Assembly (NCBI GenBank): GCA_016191435.1 | Contig: JACPOQ010000035.1 | Span: 62,001 to 126,000, forward strand | Length of the DNA stretch: 64,000 nucleotides | Direction of reading: 5' to 3' | From: Chloroflexota bacterium | GTDB taxonomy: Bacteria; Chloroflexota; Dehalococcoidia; Tepidiformales; Tepidiformaceae | Part shown: positions 49,065-57,149 of the stretch, piece by piece | Layout: the number at the start of each line of letters is the position of its first letter | Numbering within the stretch: position 1 is the first letter of the stretch | Position numbers and translations under genes: made by a program | Notes under the pieces: generated by a model | Database searches by the model: none | Told to the model about the DNA's origin: nothing | Seen by the model: the letters and a program-made list of their open reading frames with translations, nothing else

Positions 49065-49847
49065 GTGCGCATCCTTCGGCTGACCAACAGCAGCGACATC
49101 CTCGGCTCTATTCCTGAGCCGCTGCGAGCGCACCGCGTCACCGAACAGATGATCACCGAGCTCACGGGCGAGCCCGTCGAGACGATGATGCGCGTTTGCT
49201 GGCCGGGTCCCGAGCTCGCCGACATCGTCCACCGCTGGGCCACGCGCTTCGAGCCCGATGTCGTCTTCATGCGCGCGTCCGCGTTCTGGTGTTCATACGA
49301 ATCAGTCCCTCTGCGCATCCAGCGGCGGCTCGCGCGCATCGGCGGCGAGCACCTCGCGAACCTCGGCCTCAAAGTAGCGGGCGCGCCCGCGTTCGCGACG
49401 AATCCGGTCTTTCGCGCGGCCCGCCGGGCAGCGCTCCGCGCCATCGGCGGCGACGTGCATTTCCAGCCCGCCGAAGTCACCGCGAACGTCGAAGCCGTGT
49501 TTCGCCGCGTGCTCTCGAACGAGAGCGTGATCCCCGTGCTGCGCGGACCCGGTTTCGCGCGAGATGCGACAGGCACGGAACGCGGGCTCCGACGCGCCCA
49601 GGCCCGCAATCGCCGCCTCGACCGCGCGCTCGCAGACATGGCCCGCCGCCTCGGCATCACCTACGCCTCCCCCGACGCGGCATTCCGCAGGGACCACCTC
49701 GCCGGCGACGACGCACACACCAATGAAGCGGGTCAGCGCGCCCAGGGCGAGATCGAAGGCCGTCTCATCGCCGAGGCCTGGCTCGCTGCGATGGCTGGAT
49801 TGCCGGCCGAGTACCGCTCGAATCCAGCCACCCACGCAGCGCGCTAA
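49065..49847 (+). CDS. SGNH/GDSL hydrolase-like protein, atypical blocks
   Basis: A 260-residue protein that resembles SGNH hydrolases. Block I reads ILRLTNSSDILGS where GDS is usual; block V is DDAHTNEAGQRAQGEI, which has the expected Asp and His. The block III Asn is not evident (VVFMRASAFWCSYESVP). It may be an esterase with an altered site or a non-catalytic relative. A middle Arg-rich helix region (ERGLRRAQARNRRLDRALAD) is seen. The GTG start is set by the TAGGCT hexamer. Confidence 0.55.
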   Translation: MRILRLTNSSDILGSIPEPLRAHRVTEQMITELTGEPVETMMRVCWPGPELADIVHRWATRFEPDVVFMRASAFWCSYESVPLRIQRRLARIGGEHLANLGLKVAGAPAFATNPVFRAARRAALRAIGGDVHFQPAEVTANVEAVFRRVLSNESVIPVLRGPGFARDATGTERGLRRAQARNRRLDRALADMARRLGITYASPDAAFRRDHLAGDDAHTNEAGQRAQGEIEGRLIAEAWLAAMAGLPAEYRSNPATHAAR

Positions 49848-49955
49848 CTGAGCCCGCGACCCTCGCTCCGCAGCGGGCGTTACAACGTCCCGGCCTTCAT
49901 TGGGAACGCCGCACACCGTTCTCGCTCATGGCCAACAGCGCCAATGGCCAATGGC

Positions 49956-50945
49956 CTAGACCGGTTCTGGCGTCCCCGACGCGTCGCCCTGCCCGCGCAG
50001 CCGCCGGATGAACCGCCCCACGTCGTTGTTTTCCCAGGCGACCAGCAGCTGGCTCGCGATGCCGATGCTGCTGTACGTCCCGCTGATAATCCCCACGAGC
50101 AGCACGAGCAGGAAGTTCCGGATGGTGACGCCGCCGATAAGCAGCATCGCCACCACCGTCAGCACCACCACCAGCGACGTGTTGATGGACCGCGCCATCG
50201 TCTCCATCATGCTCGCGTTCACCGCCTCCTCGAACGGGATGTACGGGTCGTGCGAGATGTTCTCCCGGATGCGGTCGAACACCACGATCGTGTCGTGCAC
50301 CGAGAAGCCGATGACCGTCAGCAGCGCCGTGATAAACGCGGTGTCGACCTCCGTGCCACGCGTCTCGCCAAGCAGCGCGAACAGCCCGAGGATGATGAAA
50401 GCGTCGTGCAGCACCGCCACGATCGCGGCTGTCCCGAACCGGTATGCTCGCGGCAGGTGGCGGAACGCCCACCAGATGTAGAGCAGGATGAACACCGAGG
50501 CGGCAACGACCGCGAGCGTCGCGTTCCGCGCGATCTCCTTGCTCACCGTGCTCGAGACCGTCGAGAAGTCCTTGCGGTTCAATGCGCCGAAGCGCTCCTT
50601 CAGCCCCGTCTCGATCGTGTCGATCTCGCCGGTCGCCGGTTGTTGTGGCCCGATGACCTCGGGGTCGGTTTGCGCCGGGGCGCCCTTGAGCTCATTCGTC
50701 CGGATGAGATAGGTGTTCGAGCCCGCCCCCTGGATCCGCGCTTCGCCGTGGCCGAGATCGGCCATGGCCTTGCGCAGGTCCTCCTGGCTCACCGTCTTCT
50801 CGGTGAACTCATACGTGAACGAGGACCCGGACGTGAACTCGATGCCCGCCTTCAGGCGAAACACCCCAAGCGAAGTCACGGCGATCGTGAACAACACGAA
50901 CGACACGGACAGGTACCACCAGCGCTTACCCGCGAAGTCCAGCAT
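49956..50945 (-). CDS. secF: Protein translocase subunit SecF
   Basis: A 329-residue inner-membrane protein that helps the Sec translocon release exported proteins, using proton motive force. Six membrane segments and a periplasmic region are visible; the family blocks include RLKAGIEFTSGSSFTYEF, VVAASVFILLYIWWAFRH, HDAFIILGLFALLGE, ALLTVIGFSVHDTIVVFDRI and ARSINTSLVVVLTVVAML. The ATG follows the secD stop with no gap (TAGATG). Confidence 0.95.
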   Translation of the reverse strand: MLDFAGKRWWYLSVSFVLFTIAVTSLGVFRLKAGIEFTSGSSFTYEFTEKTVSQEDLRKAMADLGHGEARIQGAGSNTYLIRTNELKGAPAQTDPEVIGPQQPATGEIDTIETGLKERFGALNRKDFSTVSSTVSKEIARNATLAVVAASVFILLYIWWAFRHLPRAYRFGTAAIVAVLHDAFIILGLFALLGETRGTEVDTAFITALLTVIGFSVHDTIVVFDRIRENISHDPYIPFEEAVNASMMETMARSINTSLVVVLTVVAMLLIGGVTIRNFLLVLLVGIISGTYSSIGIASQLLVAWENNDVGRFIRRLRGQGDASGTPEPV

Positions 50946-52349
50946 CTACTTGCCCCCCGCCGCTTCCACCGGCTTGCGCACGCGCGGCGCAACCTTCGTT
51001 TCCTCGGCGTTAAACAGCCAGTGGCTCCGCGCCAGGGGCGTGCCGACGACCATCTTCAGGAATGTCCGCGAAACCGTGATCGCCGAGAACATGCTGATCG
51101 TCACGCCCAGCGCGAGCGTCAGCGCGAAGCCCTTCACCAGCGAGGCGCCGAACTGGTTCCCGAAGTAGTACAGGATCAGGCACGTGATAAGCGTCGAGAT
51201 GTTCGAGTCCCGGATCGACGTCCACGCCCTCCGGAACCCGAGGTCGATGGCCGTGTTCAGCGTGCGGCCGCGCCGTAACTCCTCTTTCATCCGTTCGAAG
51301 ATGAGGATGTTCGCGTCCACGGCCATGCCCACCGAGAGCACGAAGGCGGCGATGCCCGAGAGCGTCAGCGTTACCGGCCACACTTTGAACACCATCAGCG
51401 TCACCGACGTATAGACGATCAGCGCCAGCGAGGCGAGCACCCCCGGTAGCCGGTAATACAGGATCATGAAGAGGGCGACGGCCAGCAGGCCGATCTGGCC
51501 GGCGTTTACCGAGGCCCGGACGGAGTCCTCGCCCAGCGTCGCGCTCACCTCTTGCGACTGGATCACCGTCAGCGGGACGGGCAACGCGCCCGCGTTCAGC
51601 TGCTTGGAAAGAGTCCTCGCCGCCGAAAAGCTCGCTTGCCCGGTGATCTGGCCCTTATTCGAGATGACGCTCTGCACGGTCGCCTGCGAGATAACCTTGT
51701 CATCGAGATAAATGAGCAGCAGCCGGCGCTCGTCGGTCTCCTGGAAGCGGAGCGCGTTGGTTGTGATCTGCTCCATCAGTCGGGAGCCGGTCGAGTTCGT
51801 TTCGAAGTTCACGGCATACGTCGTGCCTTCTTGCGAGGGGTAGGTGTTGTTCTTCAGGTACTGGCCGCTCATCGTCAGCGTCTTCCCATCGACGACGCCC
51901 TGCGCCGGCACCGGGTTACCGCTGGCGTCGATAACGCGGAACTCGAGCTGCGCCGTCTTACCGATGAGGTCCGTCGCATCGGTCAGCGAGAGGCCCGGCA
52001 CCTGCACCGTGATCCGGTTGCCGTTGGTCTTCTGGATTTCGGGCTCGCTCACGCCAAACGCGTTGACGCGCCGGTCGATGACAGACTTGGCCACGTCGAT
52101 CGCCTGGTTGATGTCCCCTTCGTAGTCCTTCGGTGGCGTCGCCTGCAGCACCAGGTACGAGCCCCCGCGCAAGTCCAGCCCGAGGCGCATGGTCGCCCGA
52201 TCCCACCCGCCGATGCTGAGCCCCTGGCCCTTCGGCCAGAAGTTGCCAGGCAGGTAGCGGTCCGGGTCACTCGGCCACACCACAATGACGGAGAACACTG
52301 TCAGCGCCAGGACGAACACGAAGAGGAGGAGCGTTGAAGGGCTACGCAC
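50946..52349 (-). CDS. secD: Protein translocase subunit SecD
   Basis: A 467-residue partner of SecF. MRLGLDLRGGSYLVLQAT is the classic start of the periplasmic region; VQVPGLSLTDATDLIGKTAQ and SAARTLSKQLNAGALPVPLT continue it, and the membrane half has TLSGIAAFVLSVGMAVDANI and LIFERMKEELRRGRTLNTAI. The GTG start overlaps the end of yajC by 8 bases. SecD and SecF are separate genes here rather than a fusion. Confidence 0.95.
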   Translation of the reverse strand: MRSPSTLLLFVFVLALTVFSVIVVWPSDPDRYLPGNFWPKGQGLSIGGWDRATMRLGLDLRGGSYLVLQATPPKDYEGDINQAIDVAKSVIDRRVNAFGVSEPEIQKTNGNRITVQVPGLSLTDATDLIGKTAQLEFRVIDASGNPVPAQGVVDGKTLTMSGQYLKNNTYPSQEGTTYAVNFETNSTGSRLMEQITTNALRFQETDERRLLLIYLDDKVISQATVQSVISNKGQITGQASFSAARTLSKQLNAGALPVPLTVIQSQEVSATLGEDSVRASVNAGQIGLLAVALFMILYYRLPGVLASLALIVYTSVTLMVFKVWPVTLTLSGIAAFVLSVGMAVDANILIFERMKEELRRGRTLNTAIDLGFRRAWTSIRDSNISTLITCLILYYFGNQFGASLVKGFALTLALGVTISMFSAITVSRTFLKMVVGTPLARSHWLFNAEETKVAPRVRKPVEAAGGK

Positions 52350-52674
52350 TGGGCTGGGTTACCTCCGGTCCCGAGGTGGCATCGGAGACCGCCTCGAGCG
52401 TCGTCAGGCGCCGCGAGATCGCGTCCGTCACCGCACGCACGCGCACACCTGGCGCCAGTTCGAGGATGACCTCGGTCGGTCCGTTCGCCGGCTGGATGAT
52501 ATCTTTCACTTCCCCAATCAGCCCACCCGTCGTCACCACTTCGTCGCCGATCTGCAGGGCCTGCACCGCTTTGCGCTGTTCCCGCTGACCTTTGAGCACC
52601 GGTTGCAGGAGGATGAAATAGAACGCCAGCACCGCGAGCACGGTGTAGAAGATCACGCTCCACATGACGGCCAT
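52342..52674 (-). CDS. yajC: Preprotein translocase subunit YajC
   Basis: A 110-residue single-helix membrane protein of the SecDF-YajC complex. VIFYTVLAVLAFYFILLQPV is the membrane segment, and QALQIGDEVVTTGGLIGEVK the conserved soluble strand region. The C-terminal 35 residues are a variable tail. It has GGAG upstream of the ATG and overlaps secD. Confidence 0.93.
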   Translation of the reverse strand: MAVMWSVIFYTVLAVLAFYFILLQPVLKGQREQRKAVQALQIGDEVVTTGGLIGEVKDIIQPANGPTEVILELAPGVRVRAVTDAISRRLTTLEAVSDATSGPEVTQPSA

Positions 52675-52704
52675 GATGGGAACTCCTGGACCGGGCCGGC
52701 GCCT

Positions 52705-53589
52705 CTAGTTGGTCTGCGCCCTCATGCTGGCCAGGAGCGTGCCGGCGAGCGTCATTGCTTCTTCTCTGGTCGACACGGCACCCGCCGACTGGGCCCGGCG
52801 CACCGATGTTAGGACAGCCCCCAACAATCGTCCACTTTCGAGGTCAAGCTGCTCGATCAGGTCTTCCCCGGTGATGAGCGGCGCCTCGCCTTCGTCCAGG
52901 ACCGCCCACGAGCGGGCCACGATGTAGTTGAGGAAGCCCAGGTGGCGGCGGTAGTTCTCGCGCGAATACCCAGCCCCGCGCGTCGCCCAACCGTCGGCCA
53001 CGTTGACCAGCATCAGCGGAAGCACGTGCCCATCGAGGTCGCCAACAAATTTGCGTACCGCCCGGTCCGTCGGCGGCCACTGGCGGACAAGCTCCCCGGG
53101 CCGCAAGTGGTAGCGCACCATGGTGGCGACGAAGTTGGTGGACTCCTCGCCCAGCCCAAGGAGCGGCAAGCGCCCGCGCAGCATCTCGGCGCCGCGCGGC
53201 CCGTGGCGAGGGAACCGCAGGGCGCCGTCGACGATCGCGGCCGTGGCCGGCTTCGCCACATCGTGCACGAGCGCCGAGAGCCGGAGGAGCGCCATCAACG
53301 GCGTCCCTTCGATGTCCCGTTCGAGCGATTCGCGGAAGTCGATCCAGCTGAGGACCTCGCGCAGCTCGTCCCCGGCCGGGCCATCGCCGGTGGCGTTGTC
53401 CAGCGCCTCGACCGCCGCGAGGTTGTGTTCGAGCACCGTGAAGCAATGCTTGTCCGGCTGGATGAAACCACGCCCGGCCTCGAGCTCCGGGAGTATCGCG
53501 GTCAGCTCGCCAGTCGCGTCCATCGCCCGCAAAGCCGCGACCGGTACCTCGGCCGTCAGCGCCGCCAGCAACTCCGATGGCATTCCCAC
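52705..53589 (-). CDS. HD-domain protein related to tRNA nucleotidyltransferase C-terminus
   Basis: A 294-residue protein. ATGELTAILPELEAGRGFIQ, KHCFTVLEHNLAAVEAL and LSALVHDVAKPATAAIVDG carry the His and HD residues of a metal-dependent phosphohydrolase and match the region after the catalytic domain in CCA-adding enzymes/poly(A) polymerases; the nucleotidyltransferase domain itself is missing. It is a stand-alone HD protein whose substrate could be a 2',3'-cyclic phosphate or nucleotide. The start could be GTG 53592, GTG 53589 or ATG 53583; I chose 53589, 6 bases after a TAGAGT hexamer. Confidence 0.78.
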   Translation of the reverse strand: MGMPSELLAALTAEVPVAALRAMDATGELTAILPELEAGRGFIQPDKHCFTVLEHNLAAVEALDNATGDGPAGDELREVLSWIDFRESLERDIEGTPLMALLRLSALVHDVAKPATAAIVDGALRFPRHGPRGAEMLRGRLPLLGLGEESTNFVATMVRYHLRPGELVRQWPPTDRAVRKFVGDLDGHVLPLMLVNVADGWATRGAGYSRENYRRHLGFLNYIVARSWAVLDEGEAPLITGEDLIEQLDLESGRLLGAVLTSVRRAQSAGAVSTREEAMTLAGTLLASMRAQTN

Positions 53590-53595
53590 CACGCC

Positions 53596-53601
53596 ACTCT
53601 A
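53596..53601 (-). promoter_or_regulatory. -10 element of the HD-domain gene
   Basis: Minus-strand TAGAGT (53601-53596), spacer GGCGTG, then GTG at 53589. Confidence 0.45.
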
Positions 53602-53635
53602 CCGGACTGCTGGCGCCCGTACCGCCGGCGGCCGC

Positions 53636-54538
53636 CTACGCTCGCGGGTGCGCCTTGTCGTACTCGACGCGCTTCTGCTGGTCGGTCAGCTGCGTATAGA
53701 TCTGGGTCGTCGAAATGCTGGCGTGGCCGAGGGCGTCCTGCACATTACGCAGTGGCATGCCACCCGAGAGCATATGCATCGCGTACGTATGCCGCAGCGT
53801 GTGCGGCGTAATCGCCTTATCGAGGTTCGCGGCTCGTGCGTAGTTCTTCAGGATCAGCCAGAAGCCCTGGCGAGTGAGCCGCTCCCCGCGGCGGTTCACG
53901 AACAGCGCCGGCTCCCGCCGGTTGCGGACGAGCCGCGGCCGAACGTGAAAAATGTACTGGCGCAGTTCGTCCACCGCGCGGGGGTACAGGGGCAACACGC
54001 GCTCGCGTTCACCTTTGCCGATGCAGCGCACAGTGACGGGGTCGCTCTCCAGCGCGATGTCCGCGACATTCAAAGACACGAGCTCGGTGACACGCAGGCC
54101 CGTCGCATAGAGCAGCTCGAGCATCGCTTTATCGCGCCGCGATTCCTGTGTGTTGCGCCGCGCCGGCTGCTCGAGCAGGTCGTCCACTTCCTTCACGGTG
54201 AGCGCGCGGGGCAGCGATTTCCCCACCTGTGGGGACTTCAACTGCTCCGTCGGGTCCTGTTCGACGAGGCCTTCCGCGGCCAGGAACCCGAAGAACGATT
54301 TCACCGCCGCGATCTTTCTCGCGACCGTCGCGTCCTTATAGAGGCGTGCACGAAGGTCCTCGACAAAGCCTACCACTCGCTCGCCATCGATGACCTTCCA
54401 GGGATTACTTCGGCCTAGGTCGATGCCCACATACATCTGAAACTGGGAGAGATCGTTCCGGTAGGCGGCGATGGTGTTGTTGGACGCATTTTTTTCCACA
54501 GCAAGGAAATTCAAAAACTGGGCGATACACTCGTCCAT
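53636..54538 (-). CDS. xerD: Tyrosine recombinase XerD-like
   Basis: A 300-residue site-specific recombinase of the XerC/XerD type, which resolves chromosome dimers. The N-terminal core-binding domain starts DECIAQFLNFLAVEKNASNN; the catalytic residues are Arg in YATGLRVTELVSLNV, Lys in RCIGKGERERVLPL, HxxR in TPHTLRHTYAMHMLSGG, His in QDALGHASISTTQIYTQL and the Tyr in IYTQL. I chose ATG 54538, with GAGGTG 9 bases upstream, over ATG 54565. XerC versus XerD cannot be settled from sequence; a dif site was not found nearby. It has its own promoter and stands upstream of the HD-yajC-secDF genes. Confidence 0.92.
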   Translation of the reverse strand: MDECIAQFLNFLAVEKNASNNTIAAYRNDLSQFQMYVGIDLGRSNPWKVIDGERVVGFVEDLRARLYKDATVARKIAAVKSFFGFLAAEGLVEQDPTEQLKSPQVGKSLPRALTVKEVDDLLEQPARRNTQESRRDKAMLELLYATGLRVTELVSLNVADIALESDPVTVRCIGKGERERVLPLYPRAVDELRQYIFHVRPRLVRNRREPALFVNRRGERLTRQGFWLILKNYARAANLDKAITPHTLRHTYAMHMLSGGMPLRNVQDALGHASISTTQIYTQLTDQQKRVEYDKAHPRA

Positions 54539-54585
54539 ATCGGCGCTCACCTCAGGTCTGGGCATTGGGGCTCAAGGGTCGGGCT

Positions 54586-54615
54586 ATCATAGTCAGGCAG
54601 GATCCGGCATGTCCA
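54586..54615 (-). promoter_or_regulatory. Sigma-70-type promoter of xerD
   Basis: Minus-strand TGGACA (54615-54610), an 18-base spacer and TATGAT (54591-54586) upstream of the xerD start. Confidence 0.55.
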
Positions 54616-54856
54616 CAAAATTGGAGGTCGCAAATGTGAAGAATCATGTCACGGGACGAAATCACGAAACGTCATCCGTGCCCAACATAACTCCGATGCC
54701 GCGGCCCCCGATTCTCGCCCGCGCATGGTGCGCGCACCCTCCCTTTGGGTCTAGTAGGGGTCTTCCCTGTTTGGTACGTCAACCTGCGCGAAATTCGCAC
54801 GCCGCCCCCGTCACGCCGGCTGTGCGCCTCGCGCCGGCGCCGTCCTCATGGTCGTG
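54616..54856. other. Gene-free region upstream of xerD
   Basis: Apart from the xerD promoter at its left end, I see no gene. The part from about 54620 to 54690 is A/T-richer than the surroundings, which may serve as an upstream promoter element; a plus-strand frame starting MSTKLEVANVKNHVTGRNHE has no coding character beyond that. Confidence 0.4.
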
Positions 54857-55675
54857 CTACGCACCATAATTGTTGCTTAGCGAGTACGCCGCAACCTCCC
54901 GAAACTCTTGAAATCCGAGCCGAGCCGCCAGTTTCGCCGATGCCACGTTGTCCGCGGCGCAGGTCCACGCCGGCGTCAGGCCGCGCGCCCGGCACTGCTC
55001 GAAGAAGGCAAGCGCCGCGATCGTTGCCAGTGACCGCTGCCGTTCTCCCTCGGTAGTGCCGATTTCAATTTCCGCTTCGATCGCCCCGGGTGGGCCGCCA
55101 ATTGCGCAGGCCGTGCAGAAGCTCGCCACCTGCCCGTCTCTCATGATTGCCGTCCCGAAACAGCGCCGGGCAAACTCCTCCGGCCCGCCCCAGATGCGCA
55201 CGACCCACGGGTCGACGCGGCCGTCGAACTCGCCCGCGATCTGTGCGTCAATTGCCACGACCCGGTACCCGGACGGCACCGGGGGCGGCGCCGGGACGGC
55301 TGCCGGCCGAAAATGAAACTCCTTCCGCGACAGCGCCCTCTCCGGGCGCGCCTCCCCCGCGCGGCCAAATATGGCGCCGAGCGCGGCGCTCCACGCGGGC
55401 GTCGTCGCCAGCAGTACCGTTGGTTCGGCGATTCGGCCCAGCAATTCCGGCACGTTCGCCGCGACGAGCCGGCGATCCGCCTCCCCGATCGCGAGCCAGA
55501 AGCCGCTGTCGTTGCACACCACCGCCGACCGGGGCGCGTCGCGCCGGTCGGCGAGCACATGCCCGTCCATTTCGCCATCGAGCACCGAATGCACGAACGC
55601 CATGTGCCCGGCCAGGTGCGCCGGTGGCGCCAGCGGGCGGACGCGTTCGAATTCGCCTGGCGCGAGAAATGGCAT
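54857..55675 (-). CDS. GNAT-family N-acetyltransferase
   Basis: A 272-residue protein whose C-terminal half is a GNAT acyltransferase domain. VASFCTACAIGGPPGAIEAE, IEIGTTEGERQRSLATIAAL and TPAWTCAADNVASAKLAARL then GFQEFREVAAY give the strand-4 to strand-7 run with the acetyl-CoA loop (here G-x-x-R-Q-R-S). The N-terminal half (LAPPAHLAGHMAFVHSVLDG) resembles the paired, degenerate GNAT domain of zwittermicin-resistance-like proteins. Substrate unknown. It is a single gene just after xerD's upstream region. Confidence 0.8.
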   Translation of the reverse strand: MPFLAPGEFERVRPLAPPAHLAGHMAFVHSVLDGEMDGHVLADRRDAPRSAVVCNDSGFWLAIGEADRRLVAANVPELLGRIAEPTVLLATTPAWSAALGAIFGRAGEARPERALSRKEFHFRPAAVPAPPPVPSGYRVVAIDAQIAGEFDGRVDPWVVRIWGGPEEFARRCFGTAIMRDGQVASFCTACAIGGPPGAIEAEIEIGTTEGERQRSLATIAALAFFEQCRARGLTPAWTCAADNVASAKLAARLGFQEFREVAAYSLSNNYGA

Positions 55676-55724
55676 CCCCGCAGTATGCCACGGCGACTGT
55701 CGGTTGCCGGCCCGGCTGTGCGCC

Positions 55725-57107
55725 TCAGGCGATGGCTTCGAGGCGGCGCTTCAACGCCGCAAGGAACCCGCCCGCAGCGAGCCCGTCCAGCGCACGGTGG
55801 TCGAAGCTCAGGCAGACGTTCATCATCCAGCGCACCGAGATTGCGTCGTCGTCACGGACGACCGGGCGCCGCACGGCACGCTCCATCGTGACAATCCCCA
55901 CCTGCGGGTAGTTCACGATCGGCTTCGACGCGATCGAGCCGAACGACCCGGTGTTGTTCACCGTGAACGTGCCGCCTTCGATGTCTTCCACTCGCAGCTT
56001 GCGCGCATGCGCCCGCTGCGCCACGTCGGCGATCCGTTTCGCGAGGCCGGCAACGCTCAAGTCGCCCGCGCCGTGGACCACCGGCACCACGAGTCCCTGC
56101 TCCGCCGCCACGGCGATCCCGATGTCGAGCGCGTGGTAGCGACGCAACTCGTCACCCTCCCAGCGCGCGTTCAGCATTGGGAACTCGCGCAGCGATTCGC
56201 AGACCGCTGCCGTGAAGTACGGCAGCAGCGTCAGCTCGACCCCCTCCTCGCGCAGGAACCGCTCCTTGTCCCGTTCGCGCAGCCGCACGAGGCCCGTGAC
56301 ATCCGCCTCGACCATCGTCCATGCCTGCGGCGCCTCCAGGTTCGAGCGCTTGAGGTTCTCTGCGATGGTCCGCCGCGTTGCAGAAAACGTCACCGCCTCC
56401 CACGGGGAGTCCGGCGCCCCTCGCACTGCCGGCGGCAGGGCAGCTGCCGTACCCGCGATCGGCTCCACGGGCGCGGCCGCCGAAGGCATCCCGGCTTTCT
56501 CCTGCTGTGCCGGCGCCGGGGCCGCCGGAGGCGCGCCGCCGCCCGCCAACACGGCCTCCACGTCCTTCCGCGTGACCCGCCCGCCGATGCCCGTGCCTTC
56601 GATCGCGGCGAGATCGACGTGGTGCTCCTCGGCCAGCCGCATCACCGCCGGCGAGTAGAAGCGAGTCCGATCCTCCGGGCCGCCGCTGCGCCCGTTGCCG
56701 GTCGCGGCGTTGCGCATCGTGGCGGCCGCCTGCCTCGGCCGGACGATCTCGGTTGTCCCGACAGCGGCGGCGGCCGGGGCCGCCGGCAGTTCGCGTTCCT
56801 CGGGCGGGATAGCCATCGGCCCGCCGCTCCAGCCGCCAGCCGCCGCAACAGGCGCGGCCTTCCCCTCGACCGCACCCTCCTCCACCTCGCACAGCGGCGC
56901 ACCCACCGCCACCGTCTCGCCTTGCTGCACGAGGATCGCCCCCATTGTCCCTTCGAACTGCGATGGGAGTTCGGCCGTCACCTTCTCGGTCTCGATCTCG
57001 CACAACGGGTCATCGAGCCGGACAACGTCCCCCGGCTGCTTCAGCCACGCGAGGATCGTGCCCTCGGTCACGCTCTCCCCAAGTTGCGGCATCGTCACCG
57101 TCGCCAT
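55725..57107 (-). CDS. 2-oxoacid dehydrogenase E2 (dihydrolipoamide acyltransferase)
   Basis: A 460-residue core subunit. The lipoyl domain (about 1-77) has the modified Lys42 in CEIETEKVTAEL; an Ala/Pro-rich linker leads to a peripheral-subunit-binding domain (FYSPAVMRLAEEHHVDLAAI then GTGIGGRVTRKDVEAVL); a second linker leads to the catalytic domain with TMVEADVTGLVRLRERDKER, GTFTVNNTGSFGSIASKPIV and the active-site SFDHRALDGLAAGGFLAALK. It transfers the acyl group from E1 to CoA. With E1alpha and E1beta upstream it forms a branched-chain-type or related complex; the E3 gene is elsewhere. Confidence 0.93.
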   Translation of the reverse strand: MATVTMPQLGESVTEGTILAWLKQPGDVVRLDDPLCEIETEKVTAELPSQFEGTMGAILVQQGETVAVGAPLCEVEEGAVEGKAAPVAAAGGWSGGPMAIPPEERELPAAPAAAAVGTTEIVRPRQAAATMRNAATGNGRSGGPEDRTRFYSPAVMRLAEEHHVDLAAIEGTGIGGRVTRKDVEAVLAGGGAPPAAPAPAQQEKAGMPSAAAPVEPIAGTAAALPPAVRGAPDSPWEAVTFSATRRTIAENLKRSNLEAPQAWTMVEADVTGLVRLRERDKERFLREEGVELTLLPYFTAAVCESLREFPMLNARWEGDELRRYHALDIGIAVAAEQGLVVPVVHGAGDLSVAGLAKRIADVAQRAHARKLRVEDIEGGTFTVNNTGSFGSIASKPIVNYPQVGIVTMERAVRRPVVRDDDAISVRWMMNVCLSFDHRALDGLAAGGFLAALKRRLEAIA

Positions 57108-57116
57108 AACACCCTC

Positions 57117-57137
57117 ACTCGGAACTCGGAACTCGGA
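57117..57137. repeat. ACTCGGA triplicate upstream of the E2 gene
   Basis: Three perfect tandem copies of the 7-base unit ACTCGGA (57117-57137) lie in the 42-base gap between the E1beta stop and the E2 start. Confidence 0.75.
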
Positions 57138-57149
57138 CCTCGAAACTCC

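Noticed and set aside
53636..54856. A dif site near the xerD gene
   Set aside because: No 28-bp partly palindromic A/T-rich site was seen in the neighbouring intergenic regions.
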